Source of the DNA: Streptomyces ruber
GTDB taxonomy: Bacteria; Actinomycetota; Actinomycetes; Streptomycetales; Streptomycetaceae
Assembly (NCBI RefSeq): GCF_014648075.1
Contig: NZ_BMQK01000003.1
Location: forward strand, 248,001 to 312,000
Direction of reading: 5' to 3'
Length of the DNA stretch: 64,000 nucleotides
Shown: positions 47,796-56,303 of the stretch, piece by piece
How positions within the stretch are numbered: the first letter of the stretch is position 1
Layout of the letters: each line of letters opens with the position of its first letter
The notes under the pieces: model-generated
The model's input: only the letters and a program-made list of their open reading frames with translations
Told to the model about the DNA's origin: nothing
Database searches by the model: none
Program-made: the position numbers and the translations under genes

Positions 47796-48497
47796 ATGCT
47801 GGAACGTGTAGTGGCCGCCTGTGACGGGGCGTCGAAGGGCAATCCCGGACCGGCCGGCTGGGCCTGGGTGGTCGCCGACGGTACGGAGACCCCCGACCGC
47901 TGGGAGGCCGGCCCGCTGGGCAGGACCACGAACAACGTCGCGGAACTGACCGCCCTGGAACGACTGCTCACGGCCGTCGCCCCGGACGTCCCGCTGGAGA
48001 TCCGGATGGACTCGCAGTACGCGATGAAGGCCGTCACCACCTGGCTGCCCGGCTGGAAGCGCAAGGGCTGGAAGACCGCCTCCGGCAAGCCCGTCGCCAA
48101 CCAGGAACTGGTCGCCCGCATCGACGAGCTGCTCGCCGGCCGCTCGGTGGAGTTCCGCTACGTCCCCGCCCACCAGGCCGACGGCGACCGCCTCAACGAC
48201 TTCGCCGACCGTGCCGCGAGCCAGGCGGCCCTCGTCCAGGAACCCGCGGGCAGCGCCCTCGGCTCACCGGAGCCGCCGCCCTCGCCCGACACGCCGTCGG
48301 CCGCCACCCGCCGCGTCCCCGCGGCGCGGTCCGGCAAGCCGGCCGCCCGTCGCGGCTCCTCGTCACGCACCCTCAAGGCGAAGTTCCCGGGCCGCTGCGT
48401 CTGCGGCCGTTCGTACGCCGCGGGGGAGCAGATCGCCAGGAACGACCAGGGCTGGGGCCACCCGGAGTGCCGTACGGCGGGCCGGGCGGAGGCGTAG
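47796..48497 (+). CDS. rnhA: Ribonuclease HI with C-terminal zinc-finger-like tail
   Basis: A 233-residue protein. The RNase H domain (1-145) has all four acidic catalytic positions: Asp10 in CDGASKGNPG, Glu50 in AELTAL, Asp72 in RMDSQYA and Asp138 in NDFADRAA. It cleaves RNA in RNA-DNA hybrids. A Pro/Ser/Ala linker (about 148-190) leads to a small CxCG...HPEC motif (Cys201, Cys203, His222, Cys225) that probably binds zinc. The ATG at 47796 lies 7 nt after CATGAT, so it may be leaderless; an ATG at 47784 is the alternative. Confidence 0.87.
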   Translation: MLERVVAACDGASKGNPGPAGWAWVVADGTETPDRWEAGPLGRTTNNVAELTALERLLTAVAPDVPLEIRMDSQYAMKAVTTWLPGWKRKGWKTASGKPVANQELVARIDELLAGRSVEFRYVPAHQADGDRLNDFADRAASQAALVQEPAGSALGSPEPPPSPDTPSAATRRVPAARSGKPAARRGSSSRTLKAKFPGRCVCGRSYAAGEQIARNDQGWGHPECRTAGRAEA

Positions 48498-48506
48498 ACC
48501 GACGAG

Positions 48507-48545
48507 AGGAGGGCGGGGAGCGCGTGGCACGCTCCCCGCCCTCCT
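48507..48545. terminator. Terminator between rnhA and the SRPBCC gene
   Basis: 48507-48522 pairs perfectly with 48530-48545 (16 bp) around a 7-nt loop, between convergent genes. Confidence 0.85.
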
Positions 48546-48571
48546 GCATCGACCGGCGTCGAGCGGGACGG

Positions 48572-49024
48572 TCACTCCACGGTGCCGCGCCACTCCCCGG
48601 TCTCGCGACCCCGCTCCTCGATGTACTCCTTGAAGCGCGCCAGGTCCCCCTTGGCCTGCCGCTTCACGATGCCGAGCATGTCGCCGACCTTCTCGGTGAC
48701 GCCGTGGGGCTCGAAATCCATCTGGAGCATCACCTTCGTGCGCCCCTCGCCGAGGCGGTGGAAGGTCACGACGCCGGCCTGCCGGGCCTCGCCGCCGACC
48801 GTGGTCCACGCGACCCGCTCGTCGGGCTTCTGCTCGGTGATCTCCGCGTCGAACTCCCTGCGCACCCCGTCCACATTGGTCACCCAGTGCGTGAGCGTGT
48901 CGGAACGCTGCTCGATCTTCTCCACCCCGCTCATGAAGTGGGGGAAGGACTCGAACTGCGTCCACTGGTTGTACGCCGTCGTCACCGGGACCTCGACCTC
49001 GACGGACTCCTCTACCTGCGACAC
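48572..49024 (-). CDS. SRPBCC (polyketide cyclase/START-like) protein
   Basis: A 150-residue single-domain START-like protein. VEVEVPVTTAYNQWTQFESFPHFMSGV is a common streptomycete form of the family start, and the C-terminal helix is LGIVKRQAKGDLARFKEYIEERG. Likely a small hydrophobic-ligand or lipid-binding protein with no known reaction. The GTG at 49024 has AGGAGG upstream. Confidence 0.83.
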   Translation of the reverse strand: MSQVEESVEVEVPVTTAYNQWTQFESFPHFMSGVEKIEQRSDTLTHWVTNVDGVRREFDAEITEQKPDERVAWTTVGGEARQAGVVTFHRLGEGRTKVMLQMDFEPHGVTEKVGDMLGIVKRQAKGDLARFKEYIEERGRETGEWRGTVE

Positions 49025-49099
49025 TGCTTCCTCCTAGGGTGCGGATACCTCACGTTCGCCGTGCCCGGGTACCCGCGCGCCCCGGCGTGAACCCCCGGA

Positions 49100-49777
49100 T
49101 CAGGCCTGCTGGGCCTTCTGCGGCGTCGCCTCGCTCGGCCGTACGACGACGAAGCCCTCGCCCTCCAGCTTCAGCTGCACGGCCTCCCCGGAACCCCCGC
49201 GGATCATCGAGCCGAAGGACTGCGACCGGTGCAGCGAGGTGCTGAGCCGCGCCGTCCAGCCCACCACGGCGTCGGTGTCGACGAACACCGGCTGGTGGTG
49301 CGAGACCGGGATGACGAGCGGGGTGCCGTCGCAGACCAGTCCCAGCCTGCCCTGCCCGGTGAAGGAGCTGTTGAACAGGCCGCCGCCGGTGATGCCCGCG
49401 CCCTTCACGGTCTTGATCTCGTACGCCAGGGTCGCGTCGAAACAGAGCACGTTGCGCCCGTTGACGGTGAACACGTCGCCGGGCTCGACGTCCACGACGA
49501 AGCAGTTCTGTGCCTCGTGCGCGAACCATGCCTCGCCCTGCCCGCGGACCGTCATCAGCGGCAGCCCCTCGCCGGTGACCGCCCGCTTGAGCATGCCGCC
49601 CACGCCCTGGCCCTTGCGTTCGAACTGCAGACTCCCCCGGTGGGCGATCATCGACCCCTGCCGCGCGAGCATCTCGCCGTCGACGACGTATCTGATCGAC
49701 TTGGCGTTCTGCACGCTCATGCCCGGTGCGGAGGCCGGCTGTACGAGGTGCTCGCCCGAGAAAAGATCACTCTTCAT
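49100..49777 (-). CDS. AIM24-family protein
   Basis: A 225-residue beta-rich protein of the AIM24 family. KSIRYVVDGEMLARQGSMIAHRG and the GGGLFNSSFTGQGRLGLVCDGTPLVIPV segment are recognisable. The function in bacteria is unknown (the yeast name refers to mitochondrial inheritance). The ATG at 49777 is used. It is followed on the same strand by the SRPBCC gene and preceded by lysG. Confidence 0.82.
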   Translation of the reverse strand: MKSDLFSGEHLVQPASAPGMSVQNAKSIRYVVDGEMLARQGSMIAHRGSLQFERKGQGVGGMLKRAVTGEGLPLMTVRGQGEAWFAHEAQNCFVVDVEPGDVFTVNGRNVLCFDATLAYEIKTVKGAGITGGGLFNSSFTGQGRLGLVCDGTPLVIPVSHHQPVFVDTDAVVGWTARLSTSLHRSQSFGSMIRGGSGEAVQLKLEGEGFVVVRPSEATPQKAQQA

Positions 49778-49833
49778 GCGGGCATGGTGTCCCGGAGCGA
49801 GCGGTTCCGCCAAGCCGGGGCCAGAGGCCGGTC

Positions 49834-50742
49834 TCAGGGGTCGAGCGCCTCCGCCGCCGTGGCCGCGACGGCGTCGGCGACCGCGGTGAGGGCGGGGGAG
49901 TCGAGCCTCCACTGCTGCCAGTACAGCCGGACCGTGACGTCGCGGTCCGGCGCCAGACGCACCAGCCGGCCGGCGCGCAGCAGCGGCTCGGCCTGCGCCG
50001 CGGGCACCATGCCCCAGCCCAGTCCGGCCGTCACGGCGGTGACGAACCCCTCCGAGGTCGGCATGAGGTGCCGTCGCGCGCTCGCCCGGCCGCCGTGCCG
50101 CAGCTCGCGGACGAACGCGTCCTGGAGGTCGTCGTGGCGGTCGAACGTCACCACCGGCGCGTCCGCGATCACCTCCCGCAACGGCACGTCCCGGCCCGCG
50201 CCGAACCACCGCCCGGCGAAGGCGGGCGCGGCGGCGGGCACGTACCGCATCCCGCCCAGGGCGCGTACGAGGCATCCGGCCACCGCGTCCGGCGAGGAGG
50301 TGACCGCGGCCATCACCAGCCCCTCGCGCAGCAGCTGTGCCGTGTTGCTCTCGTCCTCGCGGTGCAGCTCGTAGGAGGGACGCAGCCCGTCGGGCACCCG
50401 GGTGAGGGCGGGCAGGAACCACGTCGCGAGCGAGTCCGCGTTCACGGCGATCGAGAGCCGGGCGGACTCCGCGGAGCCGTCCATGCCGAGCGCGGCGTGC
50501 GCGTCCTGTTCCAGACGGGCGAGCTGGCGGGCGAACCGGGCGATCACCTCTCCGGACTCGGTCGGCCGCACCGGTCTGGAACGGACCAGCAGCACCCGGC
50601 CCGTGCGCTGTTCCAGCGCCTTGACCCGCTGGCTGACCGCGCCCGGCGTGACGTGCAGAACGCGGGCCGCCGCGTCGAACGTGCCCTCGTCCACCACGGC
50701 GAGCAGGGTGCGGACCAGGTCGAGGGGGAGTTCCCGCATCAT
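49834..50742 (-). CDS. lysG: LysG/ArgP-type regulator of amino-acid export
   Basis: A 302-residue LysR-type regulator of the ArgP/LysG branch. LDLVRTLLAVVDEGTFDAAARVLHVTPGAVSQRVKALEQR is the helix-turn-helix, and the FDRHDDLQDAFVRE segment lies in the effector domain as in ArgP. It diverges from a lysE-type exporter gene, the same layout as Corynebacterium lysG-lysE, so it should activate the exporter when basic amino acids accumulate. The ATG at 50742 is used; the 77-bp divergent region has clear dyads. Confidence 0.88.
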   Translation of the reverse strand: MMRELPLDLVRTLLAVVDEGTFDAAARVLHVTPGAVSQRVKALEQRTGRVLLVRSRPVRPTESGEVIARFARQLARLEQDAHAALGMDGSAESARLSIAVNADSLATWFLPALTRVPDGLRPSYELHREDESNTAQLLREGLVMAAVTSSPDAVAGCLVRALGGMRYVPAAAPAFAGRWFGAGRDVPLREVIADAPVVTFDRHDDLQDAFVRELRHGGRASARRHLMPTSEGFVTAVTAGLGWGMVPAAQAEPLLRAGRLVRLAPDRDVTVRLYWQQWRLDSPALTAVADAVAATAAEALDP

Positions 50743-50758
50743 GAGAGCATCACGAGAA

Positions 50759-50782
50759 CTAAGGGTACGTAAGAATCCTTAG
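50759..50782. promoter_or_regulatory. LysG operator in the lysG-lysE divergent region
   Basis: CTAAGG (50759-50764) and CCTTAG (50777-50782) form an inverted repeat; within it TAAGAATCCTTA (50770-50781) fits the LysR T-N11-A pattern. The patch is A+T-rich against its surroundings. Confidence 0.6.
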
Positions 50783-50806
50783 CTGTACTGTTGTCCCGCG
50801 CCGATC

Positions 50807-50812
50807 TAGCGT
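50807..50812 (+). promoter_or_regulatory. Leaderless -10 of lysE
   Basis: TAGCGT lies 7 nt before the lysE GTG, so transcription probably begins at the start codon. The LysG dyad is centred about 36 bp upstream of the hexamer. Confidence 0.45.
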
Positions 50813-50819
50813 CGAGCGG

Positions 50820-51437
50820 GTGAACAGCGCAGTGACCGCCGTCGCAGCCGGGTTCGGCACCGGCCTCTCCCTGATCGTCGCCATCGGCGCCCAGAACGCC
50901 TTCGTCCTCAGACAGGGCATCCACCGGGACGCGGTGCTGCCCGTCGTGGGCATCTGCGCCCTGTCCGACGCGGTGCTGATCGCGCTCGGCGTCGGCGGTG
51001 TCGGCGCCGTCGTGGTGGCCTGGCCGGCGGCGCTGACCGCGGTGAGCGTGGTCGGGGGAGTGTTCCTGCTGGTGTACGGAGTGCTGGCCGCGCGGCGCGC
51101 GCTGCGGCCCGCCGGGGCGCTGCACGCACAGCCCGGCACGACGACGTCACGCCGCCGGGCCGTCCTCACCTGCCTCGCGCTGACCTGGCTCAACCCGCAC
51201 GTCTACCTCGACACGGTGGTCCTGCTCGGCTCCCTCGCGGCCGACCGCGGCGACCTGCGCTGGACCTTCGGTCTCGGGGCCGCCCTCGCCAGCCTGTGCT
51301 GGTTCGCCGCGCTCGGGTTCGGCGCCCGGCTGCTCAGCCGCACCCTGGCCCGGCCGTCGGCGTGGCGGGTGCTGGACGCCCTGGTCGCGGCGACCATGTT
51401 CGTCTTCGGGAGCACGCTGATCGCCAGGGCGCTGTAG
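50820..51437 (+). CDS. lysE: LysE/ArgO-family basic amino-acid exporter
   Basis: A 205-residue membrane protein with about six helices. The start GFGTGLSLIVAIGAQNAFVLRQG and the LTWLNPHVYLDTVVLLG motif are signatures of LysE/ArgO transporters for lysine and arginine. It exports excess basic amino acids, protecting against their build-up and against analogues such as canavanine. The GTG at 50820 is probably leaderless. Divergent from its presumed activator gene lysG. Confidence 0.9.
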   Translation: MNSAVTAVAAGFGTGLSLIVAIGAQNAFVLRQGIHRDAVLPVVGICALSDAVLIALGVGGVGAVVVAWPAALTAVSVVGGVFLLVYGVLAARRALRPAGALHAQPGTTTSRRRAVLTCLALTWLNPHVYLDTVVLLGSLAADRGDLRWTFGLGAALASLCWFAALGFGARLLSRTLARPSAWRVLDALVAATMFVFGSTLIARAL

Positions 51438-51517
51438 GGCGTCGTTCCCGCTCACCGGCCGCGTACCGGATTTCGTACCGTCCGCCGACTGGGGGATAGT
51501 GGCTCACGAACAGAAAG

Positions 51518-52903
51518 ATGTATCGAGCAACCAGGATGTCCGTGGACACGAGCGACACCAGCGGGACGAGCGGGAAAAGCGTCACGGGAGGGAACAGCGT
51601 CACGAGCGGGACGAGCGCCGGCAGGACCGACGGCGCACCGCGTGACCCGGGGGCGGAGGCGCCCCCTGTCCGCGGGTGGCGCCGCTGGGCGATGGACACC
51701 CGCCCGCTGCGCCGTCCCGCCTACCGCCGGCTGTGGACCTCGACCGTCGTCACGGCGGTCGGCAGCCAGCTCACCGCCGTCGCGGTGCCCAAGCAGATCT
51801 ACGACATCACCGGCTCCTCGGCCTGGGTCGGCTACGCCGGCCTGGCGGGCCTGCTGCCGCTCATGGTGTTCGCGCTCTGGGGCGGCGCGGTCGCCGACAG
51901 CATGGACCGCCGCACGCTCCTGCTGATCACCAACACCGGGATCGCGGTCACCTCGCTGCTGTTCTGGGTGCAGGCGTATCTCGGGCTCGGCTCGGTCCCG
52001 GTACTGATGCTGCTGCTCGCCCTCCAGCAGGCGTTCTTCGGCCTCAACTCACCCGCCCGTACCGCCTCCATCGCCCGCCTGGTCCCCGCGGCGGAACTGC
52101 CCGCGGCCAACGCGCTCGGCTCCACCGTGATGCAGACCGGCCTCGTGGCCGGCCCCCTGCTCGCCGGGGCCCTGATCCCCGTGGTGGGTCTCGCGGAGCT
52201 GTACCTGATCGACGCCATCGCCCTGTGCGCCACCATCTGGGCGGTGTACCGGCTCCCGGCGCTGCCGCCGCTGGGCCAGGCGGGGAAGCGGCGGGCCGGG
52301 TGGCGGGAGGTCGTCGCGGGGTTCCGCTACATCTCGCTGCACAAGGTGCTCCTGCTGTCCTTCCTCGCCGACATCATCGCGATGGTCCTCGGCATGCCCC
52401 GCGCCCTCTTCCCGCAGCTGGCCGCCGAGACCTACGCGCCCTACGGCGAGGGGCTCGCGCTGGGCCTGCTGTTCGCGGCGATCCCCGTGGGGGCCGTGCT
52501 GGGCGGGCTGTTCTCGGGCACGTTCTCCCGGGCGCGCCGGCACGGGCTCATGGTCATCGCGGCGGTGATCGCCTGGGGCGTGGCCATCACGGGCTTCGGG
52601 CTGAGCGGCAGCCTGTGGATCGCGGCCGCCTTCCTCGTCGTCGCCGGAGCGGCCGACATGGTCTCCATGGTCTTCCGCGGGGCGATCCTGCTGTCGGCCG
52701 CGACCGACGAGATGCGCGGCCGGATGCAGGGCGTGTTCACGGTGGTGGTCGCGGGCGGACCCCGGCTGGCCGACGTGCTGCACGGCACGGCCGGCTCGGC
52801 GCTCGGCCCCCGCGCGGCCGTCGTGGGCGGCGGCCTGCTCGTGGTGGCCGGCACGCTGCTCCTCGCGACGGTGACACCGGCCCTGCGGCGCTACCGCGTC
52901 TGA
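51518..52903 (+). CDS. MFS exporter (EntS-like)
   Basis: A 461-residue major-facilitator protein of the MFS_3/EntS exporter group with about 12 helices after a 60-residue N-terminal tail rich in Ser/Thr/Gly (encoded by imperfect ACGAGCGGG-type repeats). LWTSTVVTAVGSQLTAVAVPKQIYD and FFGLNSPARTASIARLVPA are typical of the group. It likely pumps out a small secreted metabolite or drug; the substrate is unknown. The ATG at 51518 is used; an ATG at 51536 is an equal alternative with no strong ribosome-binding site for either. Confidence 0.82.
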   Translation: MYRATRMSVDTSDTSGTSGKSVTGGNSVTSGTSAGRTDGAPRDPGAEAPPVRGWRRWAMDTRPLRRPAYRRLWTSTVVTAVGSQLTAVAVPKQIYDITGSSAWVGYAGLAGLLPLMVFALWGGAVADSMDRRTLLLITNTGIAVTSLLFWVQAYLGLGSVPVLMLLLALQQAFFGLNSPARTASIARLVPAAELPAANALGSTVMQTGLVAGPLLAGALIPVVGLAELYLIDAIALCATIWAVYRLPALPPLGQAGKRRAGWREVVAGFRYISLHKVLLLSFLADIIAMVLGMPRALFPQLAAETYAPYGEGLALGLLFAAIPVGAVLGGLFSGTFSRARRHGLMVIAAVIAWGVAITGFGLSGSLWIAAAFLVVAGAADMVSMVFRGAILLSAATDEMRGRMQGVFTVVVAGGPRLADVLHGTAGSALGPRAAVVGGGLLVVAGTLLLATVTPALRRYRV

Positions 52904-52943
52904 GCGGTGCCGTCCCCGTTCCCCTCCTGCCACCCCCGTACGC

Positions 52944-52958
52944 TGCACCTCAGGTGCA
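52944..52958. promoter_or_regulatory. TGCACC-TCA-GGTGCA inverted repeat
   Basis: A perfect 6-bp dyad with a 3-bp centre lies 26 bp before the aldo-keto reductase start, in the position of an operator. The regulator is unknown; no regulator gene is adjacent. Confidence 0.45.
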
Positions 52959-52983
52959 CCACCCGATGACAGGAGGCGTGACC

Positions 52984-53952
52984 ATGAAGTACGTGAAACT
53001 CGGTGCGACGGGGCTGGACGTGTCCCGGATCTGCGTCGGCTGCATGAGTTTCGGGCAGCCCGACCGCGGTCCGCACAGCTGGACCCTGGACGAGGAGGCG
53101 TCGCTCCCGCTGATCCGCCGCGCCCTGGACGCCGGGATCAACTTCTTCGACACCGCCAACGTCTACTCCGACGGCACCAGCGAGGAGATCGTCGGCCGGG
53201 CCCTCGCCAAGTACGCGCGCCGCGACGAGATCGTCCTCGCGACCAAGGTGAACGGCGCCATGCACCAGGGCCCCAACGGCCACGGCCTGTCCCGCAAGGC
53301 GATCATGACGGAGATCGACAACAGTCTGCGCCGGCTGGGCACCGACCACGTGGACCTCTACCAGATCCACCGCTTCGACCCCGCCACCCCGGTCGAGGAG
53401 ACGATGGAGGCGCTGCACGACGTCGTCAAGGCGGGCAAGGCCCGCTACATCGGGGCCAGCTCGATGTACGCGTGGCAGTTCTCCAAGATGCAGTACACCG
53501 CGGGGCTGAACGGCTGGACGCGGTTCGTCTCCATGCAGAACCACTACAACCTCCTCTACCGCGAGGAGGAGCGCGAGATGCTCCCGCTCTGCGCGGACCA
53601 GCGGGTCGCCACGCTGCCCTGGAGCCCGCTCGCCCGCGGCCGGCTGGCCCGCGCGTGGGACACCGACACCGAGCGCAGCCGCACCGACGAGTTCGGCAGC
53701 ACCCTCTACCAGGAGGGCGACCGGGAGATCGTCGACGCCGTCGGGCGCGTCGCCTCGGCGCGCGGCGTCCCGTACGCGCAGGTCGCCCTCGCCTGGCTGC
53801 TGCGCCAGGACACCGTCGCCGCGCCCATCGTCGGTGCGACCAGGCCGAAGCACCTGGACGACGCGATCGCCGCCCTCGACCTCGAACTCACCGACGAGGA
53901 GGCCGCGGGCCTCGAACGGCCGTACACCCCGCACGCCGTCAGCGGCCACTGA
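52984..53952 (+). CDS. Aldo-keto reductase
   Basis: A 322-residue NADPH-dependent reductase. The fold is clear from KLGATGLDVSRICVGCMSFG, NFFDTANVYSDGTSEE (Asp, Tyr), LATKVNGAMHQGPNGHG (Lys) and LYQIHRFDPATPVEETME (His). It belongs to the YajO/AKR11-like group, whose members reduce sugars or quinone-like compounds. The ATG at 52984 has AGGAGG upstream. The dyad 52944-52958 suggests specific regulation. Confidence 0.88.
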   Translation: MKYVKLGATGLDVSRICVGCMSFGQPDRGPHSWTLDEEASLPLIRRALDAGINFFDTANVYSDGTSEEIVGRALAKYARRDEIVLATKVNGAMHQGPNGHGLSRKAIMTEIDNSLRRLGTDHVDLYQIHRFDPATPVEETMEALHDVVKAGKARYIGASSMYAWQFSKMQYTAGLNGWTRFVSMQNHYNLLYREEEREMLPLCADQRVATLPWSPLARGRLARAWDTDTERSRTDEFGSTLYQEGDREIVDAVGRVASARGVPYAQVALAWLLRQDTVAAPIVGATRPKHLDDAIAALDLELTDEEAAGLERPYTPHAVSGH

Positions 53953-53955
53953 GCG

Positions 53956-54019
53956 GGTCCGGGGGACGGCGGTGGGCGGCGACATCCCGATGCCGCCGCC
54001 CACCGCCGTCCCCCGGACC
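53956..54019. terminator. Bidirectional terminator, 25-bp perfect stem
   Basis: 53956-53980 pairs perfectly with 53995-54019 around a 14-nt loop, filling the space between the convergent reductase and pyruvyl-transferase genes. Unusually long for a Streptomyces terminator. Confidence 0.85.
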
Positions 54020-54024
54020 TCACC

Positions 54025-55266
54025 TCACGGGGCCACGCCCGCCTTCCGCGCCCCGCTCCGGACGACACCCCGCGCGCACAGGTGCGTCACCTTCACCGCC
54101 CCCGCCGCGCCGCCGTCGATGGCGTCGAGCAGGTTCCCGCAGCGCACACAGGTCTCCCGAGCCTGCTCGCACAGCTGCTGGACACGGCCCCGCAGCTCGC
54201 CCCGCCGCTGCGGGAACTCGTCCCACAGCCGGTCCACCTCCGCCAGCAGCAGCCCGGCCTGCTCCCGGGCCACACCCACGAGGCCCGGCGCACCCGTACG
54301 GCGCGCGAAGTCGAAGACCTTCCCGGCGTACGGCAGCGGCAGCACCGGCAGCCCCGACAGGGCCGCGAAGATCAGGAAGTGCAGCCGCATGCCGACGGCC
54401 AGGTCCAGATGGCGCATGAAGCCGAGCACCTGGCCCGGACTGTACGAACCGTGCAGGATGCGCCCGCGGTCCGGTGCGCTCATGTGGGACAGCACGGCGT
54501 GCGCGTGCCGTACGTCGTGGCGCTCCATCGGCATGAACACCACATGGGCGTCCAGCCGCCGCACCAGGAAGTCCGCCACGTCGGCGAGGAGCGCGTGGTA
54601 ATCGCCCTCGTCCAGCTTCTCCGCGGCCCGGCCGGGCTCGCGCACGGACATCCCCACCAGCCGCCGCCCGCCGGGGATCCCCTCGCCGAGCATCATCCGC
54701 GCGGTGAACGGCTCGGCGGACAGCAGCAGGGCGGGGTCGGCGGTGACCGTGACGTCCCGCTCCAGGCCGACCTCCTCCAGGACGAGCCGCGACTCCTCGT
54801 CCCGGACCACCACGTCGTCCATGGCGTGCAGGGCGGTGCGCACCGCCTCCCGGTCGTCGGGCTCGCGCAGCGGGCCGGCCCCGACGGCGTACGCGAAGGT
54901 GCGCACGCCCTGGTTCTGCGCCGCCCGCACCAGACGCAGATAGCGGCGCGCCTCGCCGTCGTAGAGGATGCCGCCGCCGCCCAGCACCAGCAGGTCCAAG
55001 CCGGCCAGGGCGTCCAGCACCTGCCGCTGGGCGACGTTCTCCCAGGCCACCACCTCGTCGGCGGAGCCGTGGTGGGCGCGGGTGTGCTCGGCGTCGCGGC
55101 TGAAGACGATCAGCCGGGCGTCCGGGCGGTGGGCCCGCAGGCAGCCCAGCACGCACGTCAGAATCGATTCGTCACCGATGTTGAAGCCGCCGTAGGAGCC
55201 GAGCACGCCGATGCGCAGGGCGCGCGGTCCGGAGCGGATGTGGAGCTGCTGCACTGTGAGGGTCAT
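54025..55266 (-). CDS. Polysaccharide pyruvyl transferase family protein
   Basis: A 413-residue CsaB/WcaK-like transferase. The N-terminal RIGVLGSYGGFNIGDESIL motif is the family's nucleotide-type signature, LVLGGGGILYD is the second conserved block, and MRLHFLIFAALSGLPVLPLPYAGKV the C-terminal one. It would add a pyruvate ketal to a cell-surface sugar from phosphoenolpyruvate, or perform a related transfer. The start at 55266 has GGGAGGG upstream. It stands alone between a large terminator and a long palindrome. Confidence 0.82.
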   Translation of the reverse strand: MTLTVQQLHIRSGPRALRIGVLGSYGGFNIGDESILTCVLGCLRAHRPDARLIVFSRDAEHTRAHHGSADEVVAWENVAQRQVLDALAGLDLLVLGGGGILYDGEARRYLRLVRAAQNQGVRTFAYAVGAGPLREPDDREAVRTALHAMDDVVVRDEESRLVLEEVGLERDVTVTADPALLLSAEPFTARMMLGEGIPGGRRLVGMSVREPGRAAEKLDEGDYHALLADVADFLVRRLDAHVVFMPMERHDVRHAHAVLSHMSAPDRGRILHGSYSPGQVLGFMRHLDLAVGMRLHFLIFAALSGLPVLPLPYAGKVFDFARRTGAPGLVGVAREQAGLLLAEVDRLWDEFPQRRGELRGRVQQLCEQARETCVRCGNLLDAIDGGAAGAVKVTHLCARGVVRSGARKAGVAP

Positions 55267-55332
55267 GCGGCCCTCCCGTCGCGTCGGAGTCGGACGGTGC
55301 CCGGGTTGCCTGCGGAGCCGGAGCGGAAACAC

Positions 55333-55381
55333 GCATTCCGGTGTCGGCCGTCCGACAGTCGGACGGCCGACACCGGAATGC
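55333..55381. repeat. 49-bp perfect inverted repeat
   Basis: The arms 55333-55356 and 55358-55381 are perfectly complementary over 24 bp with a single A at the centre (55357). It lies 67 bp upstream of the pyruvyl-transferase start and 44 bp downstream of the SDR stop. It could terminate the SDR transcript (22-bp stem, 5-nt loop), but its arms begin with the A+T-richer GCATTCC, which is unusual for a terminator here. Confidence 0.85.
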
Positions 55382-55424
55382 CCACCGTTCGGCCGGGCCG
55401 GGACCGTCGCCGGGTGCCCGACCG

Positions 55425-56303
55425 CTACGGGAGGGGTGTGCCGCCCGTCGCGTTGACGATCTCCGCGGTGATGTAGGAGGCCTCCTGCGACGCGAGGAAG
55501 ACGTAGGCCGGGGCCATCTCGGCGGGCTGGGCCGGCCGGCCGATGGGGGCCTGCTTGCCGAACTCCGTCGTGTCGGGCATCGTCGCCGGGATCAGCGGCG
55601 TCCACACCGGGCCCGGCGCGACCGCGTTGACGCGGACGCCCCGCTCGATGACCATCTGGGCGAGCCCCTTGGTGAAGTTCGCGATACCGGCCTTCGACGT
55701 CGCGTAGTCCAGCAGATGCGGGCTGGGCTGGTACGCCTGGACCGAGGTCGAGTTGATGATGCTGCCGCCCTCACGCATGTGCGGCAGCGCGAACTTGGAC
55801 AGCCAGAACAGGGCGTACAGGTTGGTGCGCATCACCCGGTCGAACTGCTCGGTGGAGATCGACTCGATGCCCTCCGGCTGCGACATCTGGTACGCGGCGT
55901 TGTTGACCAGGATGTCGATGTGGCCGAACTCCTCGACGGCACGGTCGATCAGGGAGCGGCAGTTCTCCTCCTCGCGGATGTCGCAGGAGACGGGCACGGC
56001 ACGCCGTCCCGCGTCCTCGACCCAGCGCGCGGTCTCCTGGGCGTCGTCCTTCTCCGCGTCCAGATGGGTGAAGAGCACGTCGGCGCCCTCCCGGGCGAAG
56101 GCGATGGCGACCGCCCGCCCGATGCCCGAGTCACCGCCGGTGATCACCGCCTTGCGGCCCTCCAGCCGGCCGCTGCCCCGGTACGACTCCTCGCCGTGGT
56201 CCGGCGGCGGGTCCATGGGGCCGGTCCAGCCGGGGTGGGGCTGTTCCTGGTCGGGGAGGTCGGGCTGCGGGTGCTGCTCGGTGGGGTTCTGCTGATCGTT
56301 CAC
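55425..56303 (-). CDS. Short-chain dehydrogenase/reductase
   Basis: A 292-residue SDR with the YghA/YhdF-type N-terminal extension (about 50 residues, Gln/Pro-rich, NDQQNPTEQHPQPD). AVITGGDSGIGRAVAIAFAREGADV is the cofactor loop, NNAAYQ the structural Asn region, YATSKAG the catalytic Tyr/Lys and VNAVAPGPVWTPL the end. Such enzymes are often part of general stress responses. The GTG at 56303 has GAGGGAG upstream. Confidence 0.88.
   Translation of the reverse strand: MNDQQNPTEQHPQPDLPDQEQPHPGWTGPMDPPPDHGEESYRGSGRLEGRKAVITGGDSGIGRAVAIAFAREGADVLFTHLDAEKDDAQETARWVEDAGRRAVPVSCDIREEENCRSLIDRAVEEFGHIDILVNNAAYQMSQPEGIESISTEQFDRVMRTNLYALFWLSKFALPHMREGGSIINSTSVQAYQPSPHLLDYATSKAGIANFTKGLAQMVIERGVRVNAVAPGPVWTPLIPATMPDTTEFGKQAPIGRPAQPAEMAPAYVFLASQEASYITAEIVNATGGTPLP

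Noticed and set aside
55333..55381. Terminal inverted repeat of an insertion sequence
   Set aside because: The arms are adjacent with a one-base centre, no transposase lies nearby and no target duplication is seen.
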